Made by a program: the position numbers and the translations under genes | DNA from: Candidatus Methylomirabilota bacterium | Lineage (GTDB): Bacteria > Methylomirabilota > Methylomirabilia > Methylomirabilales > Methylomirabilaceae | DNA: 64,000 bases | NCBI GenBank assembly: GCA_016207095.1 | Contig: JACQQF010000037.1 | Span: 1-64,000, forward strand | Direction: 5' to 3' | In this document: one piece after another, positions 50,244 through 59,459 of the stretch | Numbering within the stretch: position 1 is the stretch's first letter | How the letters are laid out: each line of letters opens with the position of its first letter | The notes under the pieces: generated by a model | Seen by the model: the letters and a program-made list of their open reading frames with translations, nothing else | Told to the model about the DNA's origin: nothing | Databases searched by the model: none

Positions 50244-51450
50244 GCTCTTCGCAGTTCCAGGTTCCGGGTTCCGGGTTCCAAGTGTGACTTGAGCGCTTCT
50301 TCAACATGGAACCTGGCACTTGGAACTTGGAACAATCTTTGAACTTGGCACCTGGCACCTGGCGCGCGGCTAGTACGACGAGGTCGGCCAGGCGTGATGC
50401 CGCGTCTGGTGTTGCCAGGGCCTTCGCTCGTTGTCCCATGGCCTCTATCAGCCCCCTGTCGCGAAGGAACGACCGGATGATCTCGGCCACATCGGCACCG
50501 TTCAGCTTGCTGTCCAACAGCATGTGCGCTCCCCCAGTGGCAACCAGCGCCTCCGCATTCCGTTGCTGATGATCATTGGCAGCGAAGGGAAACGGCACGA
50601 GGATCGACGGCTTCCCGAGCGCGCAGAGCTCCGCCACGGTGCTGGCACCCGCCCGACAGAGGCAGAGATCGGCGGCGGCGTAGACCAAGGCCATTTCCCA
50701 AAAGAAGGGCTCCACCACCGCTCGATGGCCTGACGCCTGGTATGCACCGCGGACCTGGCCAAGGTCGCGGGAGCCTGTTGAATGGAGAAACTGGAGATGC
50801 CCCCGCTCGGCCTCAAGCAGGGGAAGCGCCTCCAACACGGCCTGGTTCAATCGATGAGCCCCCTGGCTGCCACCGAAGATCAACAGGGTGAACCGATCCG
50901 GATCAAGGCCGAGCCGCGTCGCCGCCGCGACCCGGTCCACGCCGAACAGTTCTGTTCGAACGGGATTGCCGGTCACCCGAACCTTACCCTTCGGAAAGAA
51001 GACCGACGTCCTTTCGAAGGCGACAGCCACGAGATCGACGATCCTTCCGAGCCACCGGTTGGCGAGGCCGGGAAAGGCGTTCTGTTCGTGGATGATGGTC
51101 GGGATCCTGGCGAGCACCCCCGCCAGCACCATAGCGACGGAGGCATAGCCGCCAAGTCCGACGACGGTGTCGGGGCGGAACCGTTGAAGGATCGACCGCG
51201 ATCGGACGAGACCCGACGGGATCAGCGCGAGGCTTCGAAGGCGCTGAGGCAGTCTCTTGCCCTGCAGCCCGGATGCCCTGATCCCTTCGAAGTCCCAGCC
51301 GCCCTTGGCCAGCAGGGACGCCTCGATCCCCCCCTCGGCGCCGACGAAAAGAAGGGCGGAGTCCGGAAACCTGGACCTCAGCTCCTGGGCCAACGCAATG
51401 GCAGGGAAGAGGTGCCCTCCTGTCCCACCCCCAGCGATGAGGACTCTCAC
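50236..51450 (-). CDS. murG: Undecaprenyldiphospho-muramoylpentapeptide GlcNAc-transferase with repeat-derived tail
   Basis: 404 residues from GTG 51450 (overlapping the ftsW stop, GTGA). RVLIAGGGTGGHLFPAIALA, FVGAEGGIEASLL, HEQNAFPGLANRWL, GGSQGAHRLNQ and RAGASTVAELCALGKPSILV are diagnostic. It makes lipid II from lipid I at the inner face of the membrane. The conserved protein ends near LADLVVLAAR; about 40 further residues (for example NPEPGTWNCEEHV) are encoded by GGTTCC/CCAGG repeats that extend the frame into murC. Confidence 0.97.
   Translation of the reverse strand: MRVLIAGGGTGGHLFPAIALAQELRSRFPDSALLFVGAEGGIEASLLAKGGWDFEGIRASGLQGKRLPQRLRSLALIPSGLVRSRSILQRFRPDTVVGLGGYASVAMVLAGVLARIPTIIHEQNAFPGLANRWLGRIVDLVAVAFERTSVFFPKGKVRVTGNPVRTELFGVDRVAAATRLGLDPDRFTLLIFGGSQGAHRLNQAVLEALPLLEAERGHLQFLHSTGSRDLGQVRGAYQASGHRAVVEPFFWEMALVYAAADLCLCRAGASTVAELCALGKPSILVPFPFAANDHQQRNAEALVATGGAHMLLDSKLNGADVAEIIRSFLRDRGLIEAMGQRAKALATPDAASRLADLVVLAARQVPGAKFKDCSKFQVPGSMLKKRSSHTWNPEPGTWNCEEHV
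50240..50366. repeat. GGTTCCGGGTTCCAAG-type repeat hairpins at the murG/murC junction
   Basis: Units CCAGGTTCCGGGTTCC and GGTTCCAAGTG have inverted partners GGAACCTGG and CACTTGGAA within 100 bases, and CACCTGG(C) recurs. The block encodes the tail of murG. Same family as 13645-13680 and 53930-54010. Confidence 0.65.
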
Positions 51451-52562
51451 GAAGGCCGACTCCTCGTCACCTGGAAGCGGGATATGCTCAGGAGGATCCC
51501 CATGCCCAGGAGCGTGGTGACCAGAGAGGACCCGCCGAAGCTGATGAACGGCAGGGGCACACCGGTCGTGGGGAGCAGCCCGGTGACCACGCCAAGGTTG
51601 ATGGCCGCCTGTGAGACGATGGCAAAGGTGACTCCCATCGCCGCATAGGTGCCAAACAGGTCCGGCGCGCGCAGGGCAATCCGGACCCCGCGCCACAGAA
51701 GGATACCAAAGAGGAGGATCACCAGCAGGGCCCCGATGAGACCGATCTCCTCGCCAACGATGGCGAAGATAAACTCGGTGTGAGACTCCGGCAGGTAGAA
51801 GAGTTTCTGGATACTATCGCCAAGCCCACGCCCCAGGATCCCGCCCGGACCCAACGCGTAGAACGACTGGTGGATCTGGTAGCTTGCCTTGGAGGAGGCG
51901 CGGGCCGGATCCATGATAGCCAGCAGCCTGGCCTGGGCGTAGGGGTGAGCCAGCATCAGCAGATAGCAGAGAGCCCCAAGGGCGAAGAGCGCAGCGCCCA
52001 GTTGTGTCAGACGGACTCCGCCAACGAAGCACAGGGCCATGGCCGCAAGCAGCAGCACGGCCGCTGTCCCAAAGTTGGGCTGCAGCACGATCAGTCCGAA
52101 GAAGAGTCCGGAGAGGAGAAGAGGTGGCAGGAACCCCTGAACAAAACTCTCCACGCGATCGGCCCTCCCGGCGAAAAACTTGGCCAGGAGCAGAATCAGG
52201 GAAAGTTTCGCGAGTTCGGAAGGTTGAAAGGAGAACCCGAACATCCGGAGCCAGCGTCGCGCGCCGTTGACCTTGACCCCAACAGACGGGATCAGGACCA
52301 GGAGCAAGAGCAGAAACGAGGCCAGGAACACCACGGGGGCATACCGCTGGAATGCGCGGTAATCGTGGTACATGGCCCAGACCATTACCGCCAACCCGAC
52401 CACGGCCCAGAGGAGCTGCTTCTTCAAAAAAAACAATGGGTCGCCGTATTTCATCTGGGCCTTGATGGCGCTCGAACTGTAGACCATCACGACACCGACC
52501 CCGACCAGGAGGAGGGAAACGGTACACAGCAGCCGATCATAGGGAAGCCGCTTGGCAGTCAC
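51447..52562 (-). CDS. ftsW: Lipid II polymerase/divisome protein FtsW
   Basis: 371 residues, SEDS family, about ten membrane helices. GVGVVMVYSSSAIKAQ, QPSELAKLSLILLLAKFFAG, LQPNFGTAAVLL and LPTTGVPLPFISFGGSSL are the conserved stretches. It polymerises septal peptidoglycan together with FtsI. GTG 52562 overlaps the murD stop (GTGA). Confidence 0.97.
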   Translation of the reverse strand: MTAKRLPYDRLLCTVSLLLVGVGVVMVYSSSAIKAQMKYGDPLFFLKKQLLWAVVGLAVMVWAMYHDYRAFQRYAPVVFLASFLLLLLVLIPSVGVKVNGARRWLRMFGFSFQPSELAKLSLILLLAKFFAGRADRVESFVQGFLPPLLLSGLFFGLIVLQPNFGTAAVLLLAAMALCFVGGVRLTQLGAALFALGALCYLLMLAHPYAQARLLAIMDPARASSKASYQIHQSFYALGPGGILGRGLGDSIQKLFYLPESHTEFIFAIVGEEIGLIGALLVILLFGILLWRGVRIALRAPDLFGTYAAMGVTFAIVSQAAINLGVVTGLLPTTGVPLPFISFGGSSLVTTLLGMGILLSISRFQVTRSRPS

Positions 52563-53914
52563 GACGCGAGCCTCCGGACCGCCTCCTTGAAGACCCGTCC
52601 TCGGTCCTCGAAGTCGGCAAACATGTCGAAGCTGGCGCAGGCCGGTGAGAGCAGGACAACCTCTCCGGGCGATGCGACCGACGCAGCGCGCTGGACCGCC
52701 TCCTCAAGACTGCCGGCCTCCTCCATGGCACAGACGCCATCGAGTTGAGCCTGCAGCTTTCCCGCCGCCTGGCCAATCAAGATCAGGCGCTTGACCCGCT
52801 CCCGAACCAGGGGCGCAAGGGGGGTGAAGTCGCTCATCTTATCCTGTCCACCAGCGATGAGCACAAGCGGGACAGTGAAGCTCTCAAGGGAGCGGGCCAC
52901 CGCCCCGACGTTCGTCCCCTTGGAATCATTGACATACTGAACGCCGTCGACCTCGGCGACGAATTCCAGTCGGTGTTCAAGTCCCTCAAACCGGACAAGT
53001 GCCCTCCGAATCGCCTTCGTCGGCGCGCCAACCAACGCTGCGGCGAGGCTGGCAGCGAGGGCATTCTCCAGATTATGCAGCCCCTGAATCCTTACCTCGT
53101 TCCATCGGCAGATGGTCTCCCGCGTCCCCGACAAGGCGACGATGAGCTGATCCGCGTCGAGGTAGGCGCCCTCGGCAAGGCGTTGCCTCCGGCTAAACGT
53201 CACCCTCTTCGCGACGGCCTTCCGCGCCGCGTCGAGGACCATCGGGTCGTCAGCATTCACGACGGCGACATCCGACGGCGCTTGGTTCTCAAAGATGCGC
53301 GCCTTGGCCTGGTAATAGTCCTCGACCCTGTCATACCGATCCAAATGATCCGGGGCCAGGTTCAGAAGCAGGGCAACGTGTGGTCGAAACCGCTCGATCG
53401 TCTCCAACTGAAAGCTCGACAACTCCGTCACCACCAGGTTGCCTGCGGGCAGGCCTGGTGCGACCCCGCACAGCGGGGTGCCGATGTTGCCGGCCACGTG
53501 CGAAGGCAGACCGGCTTCCTTCAGGATGGCGCCTAAGAGGGTGGTGGTCGTGCTCTTGCCATTCGTCCCGGTCACCCCGAGGAAGGTGGCTTGGCTACAC
53601 CGGAAGGCCAGCTCTACCTCGCCGATGAGTGGGATACCGGCTGCCCGGACTCGCTGAAACAGCGGCCCGCGGAGATCAACCCCAGGGCTCACGACGATGA
53701 GATCGGCCGAGAGCAAGCGGTCTGTATGATGCCCACCCAATTCGAGGATGACCCCATCTCGCTCCAGGCCGTCCAGATCGCCGTCAAGCTCACGCTCTCC
53801 TCGCTGATCGGTGCCGATGACGGATGCGCCCCGCTTAAGCAGTAGACGACAGGCCGCCTCCCCGGAGCGCGCAAGCCCAACGACCACCACCCGCTTACCA
53901 GTCAGATCCAGCAT
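52559..53914 (-). CDS. murD: UDP-N-acetylmuramoylalanine--D-glutamate ligase
   Basis: 451 residues from ATG 53914 (MLDLTGKRVVVVGLARSGEA). P-loop VTGTNGKSTTTTLLG, LAPDHLDRYDRVEDYYQAK, NDSKGTNVGAVARSL and the C-terminal SPACASFDMFADFEDRG are characteristic. Four codons further upstream an alternative start exists at 53926. Confidence 0.97.
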   Translation of the reverse strand: MLDLTGKRVVVVGLARSGEAACRLLLKRGASVIGTDQRGERELDGDLDGLERDGVILELGGHHTDRLLSADLIVVSPGVDLRGPLFQRVRAAGIPLIGEVELAFRCSQATFLGVTGTNGKSTTTTLLGAILKEAGLPSHVAGNIGTPLCGVAPGLPAGNLVVTELSSFQLETIERFRPHVALLLNLAPDHLDRYDRVEDYYQAKARIFENQAPSDVAVVNADDPMVLDAARKAVAKRVTFSRRQRLAEGAYLDADQLIVALSGTRETICRWNEVRIQGLHNLENALAASLAAALVGAPTKAIRRALVRFEGLEHRLEFVAEVDGVQYVNDSKGTNVGAVARSLESFTVPLVLIAGGQDKMSDFTPLAPLVRERVKRLILIGQAAGKLQAQLDGVCAMEEAGSLEEAVQRAASVASPGEVVLLSPACASFDMFADFEDRGRVFKEAVRRLAS

Positions 53915-53929
53915 GGCTACCGCCATGCA

Positions 53930-54010
53930 GTTCCGGATTCCGGGTTCCGGGTAGGGGCGACCCGCCGGGTCGCCCCTACACCTGAAACGCCGGATTTGGA
54001 ACTCGAAACT
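53930..54010. repeat. GGTTCC repeat plus perfect 13-bp hairpin between mraY and murD
   Basis: GTTCCGGATTCCGGGTTCC is followed by GTAGGGGCGACCC (53951-53963), a GCC loop and the exact complement (53967-53979). The hairpin has no T-run, so it is a repeat rather than a standard terminator, although it could weaken transcription into murD. Confidence 0.7.
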
Positions 54011-54023
54011 TCTCTCAACACCC

Positions 54024-55109
54024 TCACCTCAGCTTCAATGTGGTGAGGGAGAGAAGGGCAAGGATGAATGAGATAATCCAGAATCGGACGATGATCTTGG
54101 GCTCTGCCATCCCGTTCAGCTCGTAGTGGTGATGGATCGGCGCCATTCGGAAGACTCGCCTGCCGGTCGCTCGATAGGAGAAGACCTGGAGGATGACCGA
54201 GATCGCTTCCACCACGAAGACCCCGCCCACGATAAGCAAGAGTAGCTCGTTCTTCACCAGGATGGCCATGGTTGCCAGGGCGGCCCCCAGCGCCAGTGAT
54301 CCCGTATCGCCCATGAAGAGCTGGGCGGGGTACGCGTTGAACCACAGGAATCCAAGACTCGCGCCCACGATGGCCCCGCCGAAGACGGTCAGCTCGGAAC
54401 TCCCTTTCACGAAGATCACTTGGAGGTAGCGGGCGATGGTGGCATGTCCAGCAACGTAGGCGAGGACTGTGTACGAGGCGGAGGCCATCAGGATCGGGCC
54501 GATGGCCAGCCCATCCAGTCCGTCGGTCAGGTTGACGGCGTTCGAGCTACCAACAATGACCAGGGCAACGAACAGCACGTACGCCCACCCCAGGTCGGGC
54601 ATCCAGCGCTTGAAGAACGGGATCGCCAACTTGGTGGTGAAGGAATCCACCGGCATGACATAGAGGAGGTAGACGCCGATCATCAGGCCAGGGATCAGCT
54701 GCCAGATCAGCTTTGTCCTGACCGAGAGTCCCTTGCTGCTCTTGCCGACCACTTTTACATAGTCATCGGCGAAGCCAACTCCCCCCATCCAGGCCGCGCA
54801 GAAGAGCGCCAGCCAGACGTACCGATTCGTAAGATTCGCCCAGAGCAGCGTGGAGGTGAAAATCGAGGTCAGTATCAGGAGACCTCCCATCGTGGGCGTC
54901 CCCGCTTTCTTCAAATGGCTCTCCGGGCCATCGTGCCTGATGCTCTGGCCGATCTGCGACTCACGCAGCTTGCGGATGAGGAGGGGTCCCAGCAGGAGGC
55001 TGAACAAGAGTGCGGTGAGAATGGCGCCCGCCGTACGGAAGGTGACGTACCGGAAGACATTGAAGATGATGTAGGTCTGGTGCAACGGGAAGAGGAGATG
55101 GTATAACAC
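54024..55109 (-). CDS. mraY: Phospho-N-acetylmuramoyl-pentapeptide-transferase
   Basis: 361 residues, ten membrane helices. [20 protein letters not shown] with the catalytic Asp pair, [25 protein letters not shown] and [20 protein letters not shown] are all present. It transfers phospho-MurNAc-pentapeptide to undecaprenyl phosphate, forming lipid I. GTG 55109 start. Confidence 0.98.
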   Translation of the reverse strand: MLYHLLFPLHQTYIIFNVFRYVTFRTAGAILTALLFSLLLGPLLIRKLRESQIGQSIRHDGPESHLKKAGTPTMGGLLILTSIFTSTLLWANLTNRYVWLALFCAAWMGGVGFADDYVKVVGKSSKGLSVRTKLIWQLIPGLMIGVYLLYVMPVDSFTTKLAIPFFKRWMPDLGWAYVLFVALVIVGSSNAVNLTDGLDGLAIGPILMASASYTVLAYVAGHATIARYLQVIFVKGSSELTVFGGAIVGASLGFLWFNAYPAQLFMGDTGSLALGAALATMAILVKNELLLLIVGGVFVVEAISVILQVFSYRATGRRVFRMAPIHHHYELNGMAEPKIIVRFWIISFILALLSLTTLKLR

Positions 55110-55135
55110 TGAATCCTTGTCCTCCGTTAGTACAT

Positions 55136-55204
55136 AGGGTTGAGGGTTTAGGGTCTAGGGTTGAGAGGGGTCCTTCTACCCTCCACCCTAGACCCTATAC
55201 CCTC
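55136..55204. repeat. TAGGGT-type hairpin repeat between ddl and mraY
   Basis: AGGGTCTAGGGT (55150-55161) pairs perfectly with ACCCTAGACCCT (55185-55196), within a longer run of TTGAGGGTTTAGGGTCTAGGG. Related to 48778-48857. Confidence 0.7.
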
Positions 55205-55207
55205 GGC

Positions 55208-56518
55208 TCACTTGCCTGGCGTTACCAAGTGCCGGCGATCCACCAACGCCCTGCCTTCTTTCGACTCGAACTGGGTGACGCGCTTTTCCCGATGGGCCTC
55301 AAGCGCCAACTCAACCAGTCGGCAGACAAGTTCTGTCGGCTTGATCCCGCTGGCCTCCCAGAGAGCAAAGGAGAGAGACCCGGGCATGGTGTTGATCTCA
55401 TTCACGAAGGGCTCCATCTTGGTGGCATCGATGAGGACATCGACGCGAGAGATCCCGCGCGAGTCGATTGCCTCAAAGGCCTCTCTTGCCAGACGCCGGA
55501 CCTCTTCAGCGAGCAGATGGGGAAGCCTGGCGGGGATGATGCTCGGGGCAAGGTCGGCGCTCCCCGGTTGCGTATTCTCCGAATACTTCTCTTGATAACT
55601 GACGATCGAACCGGAGCGGACCAGCTCCTCGCACTCGGAAACGTTCAGGGTATGGTTCCCGAGAACGCCGACCTGGACTTCAAGCCTATTCTCAACGGCC
55701 CGCTCCACCAACACGCGCTGGCTGAAGCGCATCGCCGTCCGCAAGGCGACCAAGGCCCCTGCCGCATCGCTCGCCATCGCGATGCCGATGCTCGAGCCCG
55801 CCACCGCCGGCTTCACCACTACAGGATACTGAAGCCGGCTCTCCAGCGCCTTCAGGACTGCAGCCTCATCCTCCAAGATCTGCCTTCGCGTGAACGCTAT
55901 GCCCTCAACGACGGGAAGACCGGCGCCGCGGAACACCAGCTTGGAGACAATCTTATCCATTCCAACCGCCGAGGCGACCACGCCAGCACCGACGTACGGG
56001 AGATCCGCCAGTTCACACAGGCCTTGTATACTGCCATCCTCCCCGTGCGTCCCATGGATGACCGGAAAGGCGACATCGATCGTAGGATGGAGCTGCCTGC
56101 CCAGCCACGCTCTCCGTTCCTGGCCGGACACAAGCGAGCCCACCGACGGGTCGGGCGCCAGGAACAGCGGTTGAGCTCCCTTGGCCTGCTGACCGCGGTC
56201 AAGATTCTGGAGTTGCGGCGCGTATCGCTCTCTGCTCAGCCTCAGCTTTTCCGCATCGATCTTGGCCTTCTCAGCGGGTGCCACATGCGCGCTGAGGTCA
56301 GCAAGCCTCCGAATCTCCGTGTCAACGGACAGCAGGTCCCGAACCGCCTCGCCGGCCAGCCAGGTGCCCTCCGCGGTCAGGAAGATGGGGACGGTCTCAA
56401 ACTGGTCCTGCAATCTCAGCAGGACTTCGTACACCTTGCTGGCGGTCATCACCGAGACTTCTCTCTCGACGGAGCGACTTCCGAAGATCAGGCCTATTCG
56501 TTTGACGGCGCTACTCAT
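55208..56518 (-). CDS. ddl: D-alanine--D-alanine ligase, long form
   Basis: 436 residues, ATP-grasp. RIGLIFGSRSVEREVSVMTA, VIHGTHGEDGSIQGLCELAD, VVKPAVAGSSIGIAMA and NEINTMPGSLSFALWEASG are the family signatures. It is about 70-120 residues longer than many Ddl enzymes owing to an insertion around residues 65-140 (rich in charged residues, with KIDAEKLRLSRERYA), as in long VanA/DdlA-like forms. Its ATG overlaps the murF stop (ATGA); location between murF and mraY is slightly unusual since ddl often lies near ftsQ. Confidence 0.96.
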   Translation of the reverse strand: MSSAVKRIGLIFGSRSVEREVSVMTASKVYEVLLRLQDQFETVPIFLTAEGTWLAGEAVRDLLSVDTEIRRLADLSAHVAPAEKAKIDAEKLRLSRERYAPQLQNLDRGQQAKGAQPLFLAPDPSVGSLVSGQERRAWLGRQLHPTIDVAFPVIHGTHGEDGSIQGLCELADLPYVGAGVVASAVGMDKIVSKLVFRGAGLPVVEGIAFTRRQILEDEAAVLKALESRLQYPVVVKPAVAGSSIGIAMASDAAGALVALRTAMRFSQRVLVERAVENRLEVQVGVLGNHTLNVSECEELVRSGSIVSYQEKYSENTQPGSADLAPSIIPARLPHLLAEEVRRLAREAFEAIDSRGISRVDVLIDATKMEPFVNEINTMPGSLSFALWEASGIKPTELVCRLVELALEAHREKRVTQFESKEGRALVDRRHLVTPGK

Positions 56519-58191
56519 GACAGTTCCAGGTAGGTATCAGGCAGACGATTTTCATACAGAAGGATATCGCCCTGCCGGACGATGTCCTTCAGACAGTCTG
56601 CTACCTCATCGCTATGTCGGGCCACCAACACATGACTGTCAGGGAAGCCGCCCTTGCGAAGCCCCTCGCGCAGCGGCAGCGTCTGCGTCGGCCCAACAAG
56701 CACCACGTAGTCGCAGACTGCCGCGGCAGCCTGACCCAAGCGGCGGTTTTCCTCGGCCTCGATCCGGCCCAACTCCACCAAGCCCGGCGTGATCAAGATC
56801 TTCGCGCCGCCCCCGAACTGACCCAGGACCTCCAGGGCCATCTGGGCGCCCCGAGGATTGGCGTTGGCCACATCGATCAGCTTGACGAGGCCACCCTCTT
56901 CCCGAACCTCAAGGCGCTTTGGCGCCGGCGTCAGCGACGCGACCCCCGCCCGAATCTCCTCCAGAGGCACGCCGCACTCCAGGGCCGCGGCCACAGCGCC
57001 CAGAATGTTGGCAATGTTCAGATTCCCCAACAGCTTGGTCTCAAGCAGAGCTGTGCCAGCCTCGGTCTGCACACAGAAGGCCGAACCTCTACTGGAGGTT
57101 TTGATGTTCTTCCCCCTGACATCCAAGGTCCTCGCGTCCTCGCCGATCCCATAGATGATTGTTCGCCTGCCTTCCCGCCTCGCGCGATCGATCAGAGGCA
57201 CGCAGCCCGGGTCATCGGCGTTCATGATCGCCACGCCATCCGGTGGGAGCGAGGCGATCAGCTCGTACTTCGTCTCGGCAATCCGCTCGGGCGTGCCGAA
57301 CCGCTCGAGATGCTGGACCCCCACCGCCGTGAGGATACCAAGCCTGGGTCGGAGGAATGCGCAGACCTCTCGGATCTCGCCTGGACCATAGGCGGCTACC
57401 TCGACAACGAAGAACCGGTGGTCGTCACGAAGGTCCTCACGGACGATCCGGGTAATGCCCATGGTCGTGTTGACACCGTCCGGGGTTTTCAAGACCGGGT
57501 AACGCCTCCCAAGCAAAGCAGCGGTGATGAACTTCGTCGTTGTTTTGCCATAGCTGCCCGTGATCCCCACGACCTGTCCGGGATACGTGCGCATGCGGTG
57601 TGCGGCCTGAAGGACAAATCGCCCGTTGATTGCCCGCTCCAGCGGAGTCAGCAGCAGATTCGCCAACAGGACCGTTCCCGCTGCCACCTCGGAGGCGACT
57701 GCCAACCCGGCGGCCAGGCTTATAGCAACGGCGAGAGCACCTGAGCCGACCGCAAGCCGGGAGAGCAGTCCCAGAACAAGCATCTGGATCGCAAGCACGA
57801 TGGCCAGGCCCAGGATGAGAGTGGCGATACTAAGACGGACAGCGCGGGTCGTGAACTGCAGGCGTTGGCTCACCTGAAGGGAGGACCGACGTGCCGCAAG
57901 CCACATCCCGGCTGCCACCCAGACCACGTAAAACACAACGACAGGGAGGTGAAGGGTTGCGAAGACGAGCCCGGCAGCAAGGACCGCTGTCTGGACGAGG
58001 GCCTCCCGAGCGTCGAGTACGATCCTCCAGTGCCGGGGGATCCAGCCGCACAGGCGGGAGCTCCTGTAGCGTTCCAGCTGCGCAAGATACACGAAGTCCA
58101 GATGCCGCTTCGCCGCCACCACTCCATACGACAGAAGCGATTCCGCGGCCCGGTAGAAGAGGCGAGGCGGGCGCGCCAACGGTGAAGCCAT
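56515..58191 (-). CDS. MurF-type Mur ligase with N-terminal membrane domain
   Basis: 558 residues from ATG 58191 (GGGGAGG upstream; TGATG overlap with the hydrolase stop). The first 190 residues hold hydrophobic segments at about 64-100 and 119-180, four or more membrane helices, in place of the soluble UDP-MurNAc-binding domain. Then a complete Mur ligase core: VVGITGSYGKTTTKFI (P-loop about 212-220), TPDGVNTTMGITR, FVVEVAAYGPGEIREV, NADDPG and the C-domain with DVANANPRGAQMALEVL. Gene order implies it supplies the D-Ala-D-Ala ligation step, but a different substrate cannot be excluded. Confidence 0.8.
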   Translation of the reverse strand: MASPLARPPRLFYRAAESLLSYGVVAAKRHLDFVYLAQLERYRSSRLCGWIPRHWRIVLDAREALVQTAVLAAGLVFATLHLPVVVFYVVWVAAGMWLAARRSSLQVSQRLQFTTRAVRLSIATLILGLAIVLAIQMLVLGLLSRLAVGSGALAVAISLAAGLAVASEVAAGTVLLANLLLTPLERAINGRFVLQAAHRMRTYPGQVVGITGSYGKTTTKFITAALLGRRYPVLKTPDGVNTTMGITRIVREDLRDDHRFFVVEVAAYGPGEIREVCAFLRPRLGILTAVGVQHLERFGTPERIAETKYELIASLPPDGVAIMNADDPGCVPLIDRARREGRRTIIYGIGEDARTLDVRGKNIKTSSRGSAFCVQTEAGTALLETKLLGNLNIANILGAVAAALECGVPLEEIRAGVASLTPAPKRLEVREEGGLVKLIDVANANPRGAQMALEVLGQFGGGAKILITPGLVELGRIEAEENRRLGQAAAAVCDYVVLVGPTQTLPLREGLRKGGFPDSHVLVARHSDEVADCLKDIVRQGDILLYENRLPDTYLELS

Positions 58192-58958
58192 CACCTCCCC
58201 CCTCGACACAGGAAGTCCCTCACGAGCTTGCGGAAGCGTTCAGGCATGTCTACAAACGGAAAATGGCCGGCCCCTTCCATGATCTCTAACTGGGAGCCCC
58301 GAATCCCACCCGCTATGATCTCCATTGAGGATCTCGATACCTCAAGATCCCTGTCGCCCCAGATGATCAGCGTGGGGGCCTGGACAGAGGAGAGGATATC
58401 CCTCAGATCTTCGTTGACCACCCTGACCAAGGTCCTTCGCATCTGTCCTGCGCTTCGGTAGTCACGTGATCCTACCCTTTGATGGACCGTGGAAAGGATT
58501 CGCTCGCCCAGTCTTCCCCAGATGGGACATGAAAAGACCCGCTTCGCCAGCTTGGCCGCTCCAACCTTGAGATAGTAGCGCGGCCCGAGGTTCCCTCGGA
58601 TCCCCGCGCTGGCCACAAGGACGAGGCGTCGAACCCTATGTGGACTCTGCGCTGCCAGGGCGAGTGCGATTCGCCCGCCGAACGAATGACCAAGAAGGTT
58701 CGCAAACGCGATACCATTCGATCCCATGAACGCCTCGACATGGGCCGCGTACTCTCGGGTCCCCCATGCTGCAGGAGGAGGGGGGGTCCACCCGAATCCC
58801 GGCAAGTCGATGGCAAGGACCCGGAACTGATCCTCCAGGGCCTTGGCGATGCCGCCCAGTGATTCGGCAGATGTGCCCCACCCGTGGAGCAAGACGACTG
58901 GTTCACCCTCCCCACAAAGAGTAAAATGGGTGTCCAGGTCATTGACACGTGTCAGCAC
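58191..58958 (-). CDS. Alpha/beta hydrolase inside the dcw cluster
   Basis: 255 residues from GTG 58958. EPVVLLHGWGTSAESLGGIA, VLAIDLPGFGWT, nucleophile Ser in LLGHSFGGRIALALA, acid in LIIWGDRDLEVS and His in GAGHFPFVDMPE make a complete catalytic triad. No signal peptide. Not a standard dcw gene; it is translationally coupled to the membrane-type murF, suggesting the two arrived or act together. Substrate unknown. Confidence 0.88.
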   Translation of the reverse strand: MLTRVNDLDTHFTLCGEGEPVVLLHGWGTSAESLGGIAKALEDQFRVLAIDLPGFGWTPPPPAAWGTREYAAHVEAFMGSNGIAFANLLGHSFGGRIALALAAQSPHRVRRLVLVASAGIRGNLGPRYYLKVGAAKLAKRVFSCPIWGRLGERILSTVHQRVGSRDYRSAGQMRRTLVRVVNEDLRDILSSVQAPTLIIWGDRDLEVSRSSMEIIAGGIRGSQLEIMEGAGHFPFVDMPERFRKLVRDFLCRGGR

Positions 58959-58967
58959 ACCACCACC

Positions 58968-59459
58968 TCATGGCCCGCTGGAACGTCTCGATTCCCTTTC
59001 CCCGGCCGTGAGGATGGCCGCCGAGATCGACGCCGCCCCGTCAGCCTGATGCCCCGCGGTCAAGGGCTCACGCCGGACCGTCCTTATACTGCCCGGCCCT
59101 CGGCTGCCCGCTCGTGCCGCGACTGTTGCGAGCAGAGAAGGACGCGGCTGTTGGTAAGGCCGGTAGTCTGTCCAGGGGGCCCGAACGGAATCGTCCGCCT
59201 GGATCGCGGCGGCCGCGTGAAGGATGGGGTGATCTGAGAGTTGGGAACAGACGGCGTCGCGGAGGCGCTTCGTCACTACCTGTGAGGGAGAGGCGTCTCT
59301 ACCCGGGCGCTGGCTCGAGGAGGCGATGAACAGATCGGCTGGCTTCGGCGTCAGGGCATCGGTGAAGGAGGCTGCACTCTCCGACTGCAGATCGCCCCAA
59401 CGCAGCAGCCCGGAGGGCACGGACGCCATCTCGCTCGCCCGGACCCTATACGCCATCAT
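58968..59459 (-). pseudogene. Decayed N-terminus of a canonical murF
   Basis: Directly after murE (ATG overlapping the TGA) a 163-codon frame starts MMAYRVRASEMASVPSG, then LLRWGDLQ and TPKPADLFIASSSQRPG, resembling the MurF N-domain pattern (EMA...G.L.WGD...STDSR...PGDLFIA). IQADDSVRAPW echoes the later VDDTLRAL segment. The rest is Arg/Ser/Pro-rich and matches no protein; the P-loop is not intact in any frame. Position (murE-murF slot) and start coupling support a relic. It could instead be a retained small protein providing the substrate domain in trans. Confidence 0.5.
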
